Origin: Thermoplasmata archaeon | Lineage (GTDB): Archaea > Thermoplasmatota > DTKX01 > GCA-020343715 | Assembly (NCBI GenBank): GCA_020343715.1 | Contig: CP070808.1 | Span: 1,651,666-1,666,658 of the forward strand | Reading direction: 5' to 3' | Length of the DNA: 14,993 bases | Shown: positions 7,601 to 12,598 of the stretch, piece by piece | Layout: each line of letters opens with the position of its first letter | How positions within the stretch are numbered: the first letter of the stretch is position 1 | Notes under the pieces: generated by a model | What the model saw: only the letters and a program-made list of their open reading frames with translations | What the model was told of the DNA's origin: nothing | Databases searched by the model: none | Made by a program: the position numbers and the translations under genes

Positions 7601-8887
7601 GAGCTGGTGCTCTTCGTCCAGAACGTGAACGACCCGCCGGAGATCAGGTACATCGACCCGCAGGTCATCACCGAGGACGAACCCTGGTCCTTCGACGTCT
7701 CGACCTACGTGGACGACCCCGACCTGCTCCTCCCCGAGGAGTTCAGGGACCGCATCACCTACCGGGACGACACGACCAAGCTGGACACCAACGTGGAGAC
7801 GGGCGTGATCACCTGGACCCCGACCAACGACGATGTCGGCGACCACTTCTTCACGATAACGGTCACCGACACCAAGGGCAGGTCGGACCAGCAGGAGATC
7901 AAGATCACCGTGGAGAACGCCCCCGACGCACCGGTCCCCGGCCTCATCGGGAAGCAGAACCTGGTGCAGGGTCGCGACTACGAGTTCACGGTTCCCGTGA
8001 CCGACGAGGACATGGATGCTCCGGGCGTCAACGAGGTCCTGACCTTCCAGTCCAACCAGCCGGACCTGTTCACCATCGACGCGGCCACCGGCCGAATCGA
8101 CTTCACGCCGGACAACGAGCACGTTGGCGCCTGGACGGTGACGATAACCATCACCGACTCCTTCGGCCTGTCCGCCTCCGTCGAAGTCATCTTCGACATC
8201 GAGAACGAGAACGACAAGCCGACCATCGAGTACATCCCGGCCCAGCAGCTGACCGAGGACGTGCCCTTCTCCCTCCAGATCGTCGCCGACGATCCGGACA
8301 TGGACGAGCGCCTCCTGGACGGCGAGCAGGTGGACCCCGACGAGCAGCTGACGTACCGGACCAACAACACCCGGGTCCTCATCGACAACGACGGTCTGCT
8401 GACCTTCACCCCCACCAACGACGACGCCAAGCACAGGACGATGGTGGTCCGTATCACCGTAGTGGACGCCTCCTCTGAGACGGCCACCGTGGACGTGACC
8501 TTCGCCATCACCGGTGTCAACGATCCCCCGGAGAAGCTCCAGATCATCGGCATCGTCGAGGGGCAGAAGATCGACGCGGGCAAGAAGATAACCCTGCGCG
8601 GCAGCGCCCTGGACATCGATGACGACGCCGACAAGCTGGTCTACCGGTGGTACGCCGGCACCACCCTCATCGGACAGACCCAGGACATAACCTGGAAGGT
8701 GAAGGGCAAGGGTAACACCCCGATCAAGCTGGTCGTCGCCGACGCCGAGCAGGCCGAGACCGAGCTGGCGATGAACATCACCATCCGAGAGGTGGACGAG
8801 GGTCCAGGCTTCGAGATGGTGTTCGTCGTCGCCGCCATCGGCATCATCGCCATCCTGGCGATCGTCGACCGGCGCCGCCGGATGTAG
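4658..8887 (+). CDS. Giant secreted surface protein: amidotransferase-like, jelly-roll and Ig/cadherin-like repeats, PGF-CTERM-like anchor
   Basis: This 1409-residue exported protein probably sits on the cell surface. Residues 1-27 form a signal peptide (RK, a hydrophobic run, then AFA-G). Residues about 123-371 resemble the flavodoxin/type 1 amidotransferase-like domain seen in archaeal surface proteins (starts ILLIDDDAS, with MEMGGSVWFSG). About 425-520 is a CARDB-like beta segment. About 525-696 is a jelly-roll of the MAM/M6-peptidase-associated kind, ending SWWAVDDF. Residues about 705-1378 are a run of roughly 95-residue Ig/cadherin-like repeats joined by VNDAP/VNDPP-type linkers with Asp-rich, probably calcium-binding, turns. 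The end is PGF (1383-1385), a hydrophobic helix and RRRR, the pattern of archaeosortase A substrates. No HExxH or other protease motif is visible, so adhesion or envelope structure is likelier than catalysis. Many NxS/T sites suggest N-glycosylation. ATG 4661 is an equivalent alternative start. Confidence 0.9.
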   Translation: MMATRKILSVLTVLLLVTSGLALTAFAGGPLPAAETEGAEIVDGFTITFPENAPSEDENILINQMTGEPVNPDNVIQAPADVREAYKMDMFEVNFDELLNMPMGREGGGTLIRGDSNHRAPGDILLIDDDASSHVNTTQAFNNSGPYDMDTGKILSDALTNLGYDFDTFIVDAGFNGPDFATMDDYKTIIWSFGYEWGFYPTLTQWDFWRIINFMEMGGSVWFSGPGFLSSIYGNANYTVGGQNEFDSDGFAMKHLGIEEFFWFTGQPDVVNGSAGPVMTGSEQYNTRNWFNQFGDQTDILGAITRPVSSGFEILIADGVDAWDKSYNDEPVAVGYNSGTWKVVTAHLDFSVISSATDREDYIGKVMSWLGTPTLNTNRVNLMNMNVTVEDQSPTWSADHNFVYWGALLFDQTTGQFIRIFPQVRATVHTHELFSFTSNFENHGPAANNAEIRFIVSDAMGKEVDNFTKTASVGRGAIGSVSGDFTPTRSGFYSVWTNISYAPDVYAPDNALRSVSWIKVAEWLDDLENGTSEWSSEGAWSLSSNAQHYNTPSQGWYWSKTGTTDADGDDLVTPTVDMRFYNTSFDHDLFQPDPNFIFFHFLFKGRMRGTGQDYVDLLFKASNMTTWSSLIKIDGNTPGANNVPGDFESDWWRFTQGIYMGPYAGQTVEFKWNAVKRNPTSDSWWAVDDFIVWMAHERNVAPWFIERHPDAVDFEVDVGDSFDLRVLAEDPTFDEPITYEWLEDYVTIPGEDTNMTSFDIPRTVASGHKYERGNVLEIVCNVRDDELSNGTLWKIHLLDPRPVATLEKPDFIEINEDEATDVDMGTASNVKWFEDVEGQDFTVTSAGSQFIDVTNGANNVLTFVNKLPNWNGVDNVTLKVQDSAGSMRNFTLEVRVIPVNDAPKWKDVLLPDGEQDTFYSYNLTATDADNDLADLVYSTDATFFTMSGASSEIAFKPTNDNVGYNYFNVTVEDPDGLTDTMELVLFVQNVNDPPEIRYIDPQVITEDEPWSFDVSTYVDDPDLLLPEEFRDRITYRDDTTKLDTNVETGVITWTPTNDDVGDHFFTITVTDTKGRSDQQEIKITVENAPDAPVPGLIGKQNLVQGRDYEFTVPVTDEDMDAPGVNEVLTFQSNQPDLFTIDAATGRIDFTPDNEHVGAWTVTITITDSFGLSASVEVIFDIENENDKPTIEYIPAQQLTEDVPFSLQIVADDPDMDERLLDGEQVDPDEQLTYRTNNTRVLIDNDGLLTFTPTNDDAKHRTMVVRITVVDASSETATVDVTFAITGVNDPPEKLQIIGIVEGQKIDAGKKITLRGSALDIDDDADKLVYRWYAGTTLIGQTQDITWKVKGKGNTPIKLVVADAEQAETELAMNITIREVDEGPGFEMVFVVAAIGIIAILAIVDRRRRM
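7058..8791 (+). repeat. Tandem Ig/cadherin-like protein repeats within the surface-protein gene
   Basis: Residues 801-1378 of the giant protein repeat at about 95 residues. Boundaries show as VNDAP (899-903), NVNDPP (989-994), ENAPDAP (1086-1092), ENENDKP (1182-1188) and GVNDPP (1286-1291). Most units contain an FTPTNDD- or WTPTNDD-like turn followed by a beta strand of the type FTITVTD. The repetition is clear in protein but diverged in DNA, so this is an old array rather than a recent expansion. Confidence 0.7.
8804..8884 (+). other. Predicted PGF-CTERM-like archaeosortase sorting signal
   Basis: Residues 1383-1409 read PGF, then a single hydrophobic helix (about 1387-1403), then Arg1405-1408. 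This is the tripartite layout of PGF-CTERM substrates, which in haloarchaea are cut by archaeosortase A and anchored by a lipid. No archaeosortase gene lies in the window, so processing is inferred from the motif. A plain C-terminal membrane anchor is the alternative. Confidence 0.65.
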
Positions 8888-8907
8888 GTCCAACGAACGC
8901 AATGGTA

Positions 8908-8946
8908 GGGCGCGGCCCCGGCCGCGCCCACCACCACCTTTTTTTT
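8908..8946 (+). terminator. Hairpin plus T8 terminator after the surface-protein gene
   Basis: GGGCGCGGC (8908-8916) and GCCGCGCCC (8921-8929) make a perfect 9-bp stem with a four-base loop. Eight T residues follow at 8939-8946. It begins 20 bases after the stop of the giant gene and separates it from the CinA-type gene. The T-tract is the part expected to matter in archaea; a strong GC hairpin before it is more typical of bacteria. Confidence 0.75.
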
Positions 8947-8968
8947 CCTTTCCACCCTATAGCCCAGC

Positions 8969-9790
8969 GTGCGCGCCGAGATCATCCTGGTGGGCGACGA
9001 GCTCCTGGAGGACATGCACGGGGTACAGCCCGACTACATGGGCGAGCTGCTTGAGGGGATGGGCTCGGACCTGGAGGGGCTGGGCTATTCGATGGCCCGG
9101 CTCTCGGTGGTCGGCGACACCCCTGGCGAGCTATCACACCTCCTCGCAGACGCTGCCTCCAGGGGCGTGGACCTGGTGGTCTCCGTGGGCGGCCTTGGAC
9201 CCACCCACGACGACAGGGTGCGCGACGACGTCGCCCATGTGGTGGGCCTGGGCCCGCCCCGCCCCCATCCCGATGCCATGAGGTGGCTGGTCGAGAGGTA
9301 CGGGACCCTGGGGATACCCGTGCCCGAGCCCGGTGGCCCCTGGGAGAGGATGGGCCACTGCCCCCCGGGCGTCGACCCGGTCCGCAACCCGGCGGGAATG
9401 GCCGCGGGAATGGCCTTCCAGCTGGGGGAGGGGACCGAGGTCAGGTGCCTGCCAGGCGTGACCTTCGAGGCCCTGCCCATGTGGCGCGAGGAGGTCCTGC
9501 CCGACCTGCACCGCTGGGGCGCCGCGCCTCCTGATACGGCCCGGGCCATCCTCCGCGTCACGGGGGCCAGGGAGGGCATCGTGGGCCCGGTGGTGGAGGA
9601 TTTCGCCATGGACCGGCCCGCCATCAGGGCGCGCATCAACCTCATGGAGGCGGAGGGCAACCGCTTCGGCTCCATCAGGGTCACCCTCACCGGGGGACCG
9701 GAGGACGTGGAGGGCGCAGCCGAGGAGCTGACGGCGCTCCTCACCCGCGTGGCGGGCATAGAGGTGGGACGGGAGGGGGAGGGTCCATGA
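8969..9790 (+). CDS. CinA-type protein, MoCF-binding (COG1058-like) domain only
   Basis: The 273-residue product opens with MRAEIILVGDELL and carries GGLGPTHDD (74-82), the nucleotide/molybdopterin-binding signature of the CinA N-terminal domain. NPAG (140-143) and LPGVTFEALPMW (161-172) match later conserved loops of that family. The C-terminal NMN-deamidase half of bacterial CinA is missing, as is common in archaea. Known relatives hydrolyse ADP-ribose or related pyrophosphates and are tied to NAD turnover, so a nucleotide-sanitising role is likely but unproven; a true molybdopterin role is less likely. The GTG start lacks a Shine-Dalgarno but fits the family start exactly. Its end overlaps the UDG start by 4 bp, so the two are translated together. 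Confidence 0.85.
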   Translation: MRAEIILVGDELLEDMHGVQPDYMGELLEGMGSDLEGLGYSMARLSVVGDTPGELSHLLADAASRGVDLVVSVGGLGPTHDDRVRDDVAHVVGLGPPRPHPDAMRWLVERYGTLGIPVPEPGGPWERMGHCPPGVDPVRNPAGMAAGMAFQLGEGTEVRCLPGVTFEALPMWREEVLPDLHRWGAAPPDTARAILRVTGAREGIVGPVVEDFAMDRPAIRARINLMEAEGNRFGSIRVTLTGGPEDVEGAAEELTALLTRVAGIEVGREGEGP

Positions 9791-10344
9791 CCCGCCTCAG
9801 CCCCCAGGGGGTCGACCTGGACTGCCAACGATGCCCCCTCTCACGCAACCGGACCCAGGTGGTGCCCGGGTCGGGCGACCCGCGGGCGCGGCTCATGCTG
9901 GTGGGCGAGGCACCGGGGGCCAACGAGGACGAGGGGGGAGAGCCCTTCATCGGCAGGGCCGGACGCATACTCGACAAGGCACTGGAGGAGGCGGGGCTCT
10001 CCCGGGAGAGGGTGTGGATCGCCAACACGGTCCGCTGCAGGCCCCCGGACAACAGGGCGCCCCGGGATGTGGAGATAGCCACCTGCTCGTTCCAGCTGGA
10101 GGCTGAGCTCGATGCCGTGGGGCCCCGGGTCCTTGTTGCCCTGGGCGCGACGGCGGCGGGAGCCCTGGTGGGCCGACCTGTGGCTCTCAAGGACGAGGCG
10201 GGCTCCGTCCACTCCATCCGGCGAGGGGGCATCGACCTCCGGTGCGTGATCACGTACCATCCCGCGGGGCTCATCTACAGGCCCACCGCGATGCCCCAGC
10301 TGGTGGACGACCTTACGCTGGCATGGGAGCTGTCCCGGGGCTGA
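9787..10344 (+). CDS. udg: Family 4 uracil-DNA glycosylase (Fe-S type)
   Basis: This enzyme removes uracil from DNA, starting base-excision repair of deaminated cytosine. The 185-residue protein has the family's N-terminal Cys13/Cys16 (CQRC) with Cys84 and Cys100, which together would hold the 4Fe-4S cluster. The active-site loop is GEAPGANEDEGGEPFIGRAG (40-59), and the DNA-binding loop YHPA (157-160) follows in the right place. Length is typical of family 4. ATG 9787 overlaps the stop of the CinA-type gene (ATGA), indicating one operon and coupled translation. A new TATA box follows at 10369, so the operon probably ends here. The family assignment is firm from the motifs. Confidence 0.93.
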   Translation: MTRLSPQGVDLDCQRCPLSRNRTQVVPGSGDPRARLMLVGEAPGANEDEGGEPFIGRAGRILDKALEEAGLSRERVWIANTVRCRPPDNRAPRDVEIATCSFQLEAELDAVGPRVLVALGATAAGALVGRPVALKDEAGSVHSIRRGGIDLRCVITYHPAGLIYRPTAMPQLVDDLTLAWELSRG

Positions 10345-10368
10345 TACCTTCGCCCACCTCCCCGCAAG

Positions 10369-10376
10369 CTATATCA
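10369..10376 (+). promoter_or_regulatory. TATA box for the PD-(D/E)XK-like gene
   Basis: GCTATATC lies 22 bases before GTG 10399. At archaeal spacing the transcript would begin at or next to the start codon, so this gene is probably leaderless. Confidence 0.6.
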
Positions 10377-10398
10377 GGGCCCAGCCCTTGGTAATCGC

Positions 10399-10908
10399 GT
10401 GGCCGAGAGGGTTCCCTTCTACCATGCCTCCGAGACGGTGAACGAGGACCTGATAGTCAGGAGGCTGGACCGCCATGGAAGCCTGGTCTGCTGGGCCACA
10501 GAGGTACCCTTGGAGCCCGTGTACCTGACCACGGACCGGCCCAAGACCTACAGGGGCGACGTGCTGGCCCTCTTCGAGGGACCGCGGGGGCACGCCCTGG
10601 TGGGCATCGAGGTGAAGGACTGGGACGCCCGGGTGAGCATACCCATGGCCAGGGACTACCTGGAGGCGTACGGCAAGGCCTGTCAGTTCTTCTACCTGGC
10701 CGCCAACGGGTTCGCCGAGGGCCTCTTCTCCATCAAGGACCTGGGGCTGTTCCACCTGGACCGCCGGGAGGTGGTCAAGGCGCCCGGTCCCCTGGTCCCC
10801 GACCCCATCCTGTGGAGGTCCGCGGCGGACCGACTCTGCGAGCTTTGCGAGGTGGATGTGGACCTCCCCCGGGACCCGGGCCAGAGCACCCTTCCGAGGA
10901 GCGAGTGA
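10399..10908 (+). CDS. Putative PD-(D/E)XK nuclease-fold protein, single domain
   Basis: I do not recognise a named family. The 169-residue protein has a core resembling restriction-endonuclease-like nucleases: Asp54 in RGDVLALF, a short glycine-rich turn, then GIEVKDW with Glu71-x-Lys73, followed by a helix rich in Tyr, Arg and Lys (82-93) and a strand FFYLAAN (97-103). This D...ExK spacing is what such nucleases use to bind Mg2+ and cut DNA. An N-terminal TVNEDLIVRRL segment (13-23) is common before such cores. The C-terminal 30 residues look disordered and acidic. The GTG start is placed by a TATA box that makes the gene leaderless. It follows the CinA-UDG operon by 54 bases on the same strand, which fits a DNA-maintenance role, but the activity is inferred from motif spacing alone. 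Confidence 0.65.
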   Translation: MAERVPFYHASETVNEDLIVRRLDRHGSLVCWATEVPLEPVYLTTDRPKTYRGDVLALFEGPRGHALVGIEVKDWDARVSIPMARDYLEAYGKACQFFYLAANGFAEGLFSIKDLGLFHLDRREVVKAPGPLVPDPILWRSAADRLCELCEVDVDLPRDPGQSTLPRSE

Positions 10909-10936
10909 TTCTCACTCGCCACACTAAGGCCCGAAC

Positions 10937-10944
10937 CTTTATCT
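10937..10944 (+). promoter_or_regulatory. TATA-like box for the V4R-KaiC pair
   Basis: CTTTATCT in the AT-richer gap predicts a transcript start near 10965-10970, roughly 12 bases before ATG 10980. It is the only candidate in the 71-base gap. Confidence 0.4.
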
Positions 10945-10979
10945 CCCCTATCCACGAATTGGGACCCGGGTGGGTGAAC

Positions 10980-11399
10980 ATGGCCCCGGATGAGAGAGAG
11001 ATAAGGCTCAACCAGCACGAGCTGGTGGAGATAAAGGAGATCTACCAATCTGTCATGAACCTGGCAGCCAACGGACTGTTCTTCCGGGCTGGCCAGGTGG
11101 TGGGCAGGAACCTGGCGAAGAGGGCCGAGGCCCGCGGGGGTACCTACCTTACCGCCGCCGCCGCGGTCCTCGTCGAGGAGGGCTGGGTCAAGGCGGCGGA
11201 GCTGGACAGGGAGCAGGCCAAGGTAGAGGGCTGCATCGAGGTCGTCAAGGGCGGTGACAGGAGCTGCAACATGCTCCGCGGCATCCTGGCCGAGGTCTAC
11301 GCCCGCCACTACGACACCAAGCTGTTCTGCCACGAGGTGGAGTGCTCCGCCTCGGGGTCGCCCAAGTGCACCTTCCAGATCAGAAAGGGGGTCCTCTAG
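10980..11399 (+). CDS. V4R (4-vinyl reductase) domain protein
   Basis: The 139-residue protein has a helical N-terminus (about 5-70), where NGLFFRAGQVVGRNLA resembles the start of V4R proteins, and a V4R domain at about 75-135 with SCNMLRGILAEVYARHY (95-111) and ECSASGSPKCTF (121-132). V4R domains bind small hydrophobic ligands or metals and often serve as sensors. Cys85, Cys96, Cys117, Cys122 and Cys130 could form a metal site. The open frame extends upstream to 10812, but that part overlaps the preceding gene and lacks V4R character. ATG 10980 follows GGGTGA closely and lies just after a TATA-like box; GTG 10974 is a close alternative. Its TAG is immediately followed by the TTG of the KaiC-like gene with no gap, so the two products are probably made together. 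Confidence 0.82.
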   Translation: MAPDEREIRLNQHELVEIKEIYQSVMNLAANGLFFRAGQVVGRNLAKRAEARGGTYLTAAAAVLVEEGWVKAAELDREQAKVEGCIEVVKGGDRSCNMLRGILAEVYARHYDTKLFCHEVECSASGSPKCTFQIRKGVL

Positions 11400-12083
11400 T
11401 TGCCCTTCGAGCGGGCGTCCACGGGCATCCCCGGTCTGGACGAGCTCATCCAGGGCGGGTTCCCCATACCGTCCACCGTCCTCATCGCCGGAGAGCCCGG
11501 CACGGGGAAGACCACCATGTCGGTCCAGAGCCTGTTCCACACCGCCCGGCAGGGCGGCACGGGCATCTACCTGGCGGCCATATCAGAACCTCCCTGGGTC
11601 GTCCAGTCCTTCCTTTCGAACTTCGGCTTCTACGACCAGGAGCTGGTGGACACCAGCAAGGTGGTCTTCGCCGACATCGGCTCCTCCCTCGTGTACGAGC
11701 CGGAGAACCTGATGGAGCGGCTCCAGCACACCGTGGAGACCTACAACCCGACCAGGCTTGTTATAGACCCCATCACCCCCATTCGGGAGATCCTTGAGCG
11801 CAAGGGGATCAACGACAGGGAGTTCATGCACAACCTGTTCGCCTACCTCAAGACCCTGAGCTGCACCACGCTCATAACCGCGGAGCAGAACTACGCCACC
11901 ATCCCGTCCTCCCTGGAGGGCTACATGGTGGACGGCGTCATAGTGATGTCGTATCCCGAGGAGGAGGGCATCCGCCGCAAGTACATCGAGGTGCTCAAGT
12001 TCAGGGGCACGGACCACGTGACGGGCCGGCAGCTGCTGGATATCACCGCCGACGGCCTATCCGTCCAGGCTGGGCTGCGCTGA
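11400..12083 (+). CDS. Single-domain KaiC-like RecA-superfamily ATPase
   Basis: This 227-residue protein is a one-domain KaiC/RadA-like ATPase. It starts with the family's STGIPGLDELIQGGFP (7-22), then Walker A GEPGTGKTT (31-39), an AISEPP segment (60-65) where KaiC carries its catalytic acidic pair, and Walker B RLVIDP (119-124). The late segment KYIEVLKFRGTDHVTG (194-209) is typical of archaeal KaiC-like proteins. Only one of the paired Glu residues remains at the EE position (SEPP), which may mean slow hydrolysis and a switch-like role. The TTG start directly abuts the V4R stop. That arrangement suggests the V4R protein senses a ligand and the ATPase relays it; the downstream target is unknown. 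It is too short for RadA and lacks its DNA-binding N-domain. Confidence 0.88.
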   Translation: MPFERASTGIPGLDELIQGGFPIPSTVLIAGEPGTGKTTMSVQSLFHTARQGGTGIYLAAISEPPWVVQSFLSNFGFYDQELVDTSKVVFADIGSSLVYEPENLMERLQHTVETYNPTRLVIDPITPIREILERKGINDREFMHNLFAYLKTLSCTTLITAEQNYATIPSSLEGYMVDGVIVMSYPEEEGIRRKYIEVLKFRGTDHVTGRQLLDITADGLSVQAGLR

Positions 12084-12106
12084 ACCATCGTCGTTGAGAG
12101 GAAGAG

Positions 12107-12154
12107 GGGATGGGATGAACGGGGCGGAGACCGCCCCGCCGTGCACCCCATCCC
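12107..12154. terminator. Two-tier hairpin between convergent genes, possible bidirectional terminator
   Basis: An inner perfect 8-bp stem (12120-12127 with 12131-12138, loop AGA) is flanked by an outer stem of 11 positions with one mismatch (12107-12117 with 12144-12154). It sits in the 98-base gap where the KaiC-like gene and the RHH gene converge. No T-tract follows on either strand, so termination is inferred from position and fold only. Confidence 0.45.
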
Positions 12155-12181
12155 GTTCTGTACAAGCCAGCCACTCACGCC

Positions 12182-12451
12182 TCACGGCTTCAGGTACTGC
12201 TTCTCCACCTCCTCGAGCTCGGCCTCCTTGAGGTCCAGCTCGAGCAGGCGCTTCTGTTTCTCGAGGACCAGGTCGACGCGCGCGTACAGCAGGTCCCGCA
12301 CGGCTGTGCGGATGGCCTCTGACCTAGACGGGAAATCGTCCACCCGAACGAGGAAGTCCAGCCTGCGAAGGTACTGCTTCGGCAGACGTATGGTCACCTT
12401 TTCCATATCGTCCTTCATAGCCTCCCCACCGTAGGTCTGTACGACACCCAT
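12182..12451 (-). CDS. Ribbon-helix-helix (CopG/Arc-type) transcriptional regulator
   Basis: The 89-residue product contains a classic RHH unit: a beta strand KVTIRLP (18-24) that would enter the DNA major groove, then YLRRLDFLVRVDDFPSRSEAIRTAVRDLL (27-55) forming two helices around the SRSEAIR turn. Residues 56-89 form a charged amphipathic helix, probably a coiled coil for dimer or tetramer assembly; the ACT-like metal domain of NikR is absent. The start at 12451 lies about 36 bases after a TATA box; ATG 12418, preceded by GGGGAGG, is a real alternative and both keep the whole domain. A 20-bp tandem-octamer site lies directly before the start and a second lies near the divergent gene, so it probably represses itself and that operon. 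Confidence 0.85.
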   Translation of the reverse strand: MGVVQTYGGEAMKDDMEKVTIRLPKQYLRRLDFLVRVDDFPSRSEAIRTAVRDLLYARVDLVLEKQKRLLELDLKEAELEEVEKQYLKP

Positions 12452-12452
12452 T

Positions 12453-12472
12453 GTCAGACGGACGTCCGACGT
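12453..12472. promoter_or_regulatory. Candidate RHH operator A (tandem octamers)
   Basis: GTCAGACG, three bases, then GTCCGACGT gives two near-identical octamers with an 11-bp period. The site lies between the RHH promoter and its start codon. Its centre also holds the palindrome CGGACGTCCG. It matches site B at 17 of 20 positions. Confidence 0.6.
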
Positions 12473-12486
12473 ATGGTACGGGGCCC

Positions 12487-12494
12487 TATATTAA
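12487..12494 (-). promoter_or_regulatory. TATA box for the RHH regulator gene
   Basis: Read on the minus strand this is TTAATATA. Initiation about 25 bases on would be near 12462-12467, inside operator A, so a bound regulator could block the start site. The element is nearly symmetric (CTATATTA on the plus strand) and could also serve the divergent gene. Confidence 0.5.
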
Positions 12495-12529
12495 CCTTGC
12501 TGCACGTTTCGCATCTTTTCGGAAGAAGT

Positions 12530-12549
12530 GTCCGACGCGCGTCCGACGT
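12530..12549. promoter_or_regulatory. Candidate RHH operator B (tandem octamers)
   Basis: GTCCGACG, three bases, then GTCCGACGT repeats the design of site A, 77 bp away and in the same orientation. It lies 50 bases before the start of the first PhoU/RCK_C gene and just upstream of a TATA-like ATTGAATAT (12556-12564). Confidence 0.6.
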
Positions 12550-12598
12550 GCAAAGATTGAATATGTACACGTTCCTTAGGAGGCCCCGAGGTAGACCA

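Noticed and set aside
7058..8791. CRISPR or DNA satellite interpretation of the repeats in the giant gene
   Set aside because: Repetition is at protein level with a unit of about 95 residues and diverged DNA. There are no short identical repeats with regular unique spacers. I saw no CRISPR array, insertion sequence or rRNA in the window.
6223..8902. Very long alternative frames inside the surface-protein gene (751 codons forward, 734 codons reverse)
   Set aside because: The forward product is Arg/Pro/His-rich and the reverse one Val/Gly/Asp-rich, neither with domains, whereas the chosen frame shows a signal peptide, repeats and an anchor.
8956..8961. CTATAG just before the CinA-type start as a TATA box
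   Set aside because: It is only eight bases before the GTG start, so initiation would fall inside the coding region. The family start argues against a later start codon.
10812..10979. Upstream extension of the V4R gene to 10812
   Set aside because: It overlaps the preceding gene by almost 100 bases, is Gly/Pro/Arg-rich, and lies ahead of the probable promoter.
12473..12562. Upstream extension of the first PhoU/RCK_C gene to 12473
   Set aside because: It would run through the divergent TATA box and operator B, and the extra residues resemble no PhoU or RCK_C protein.
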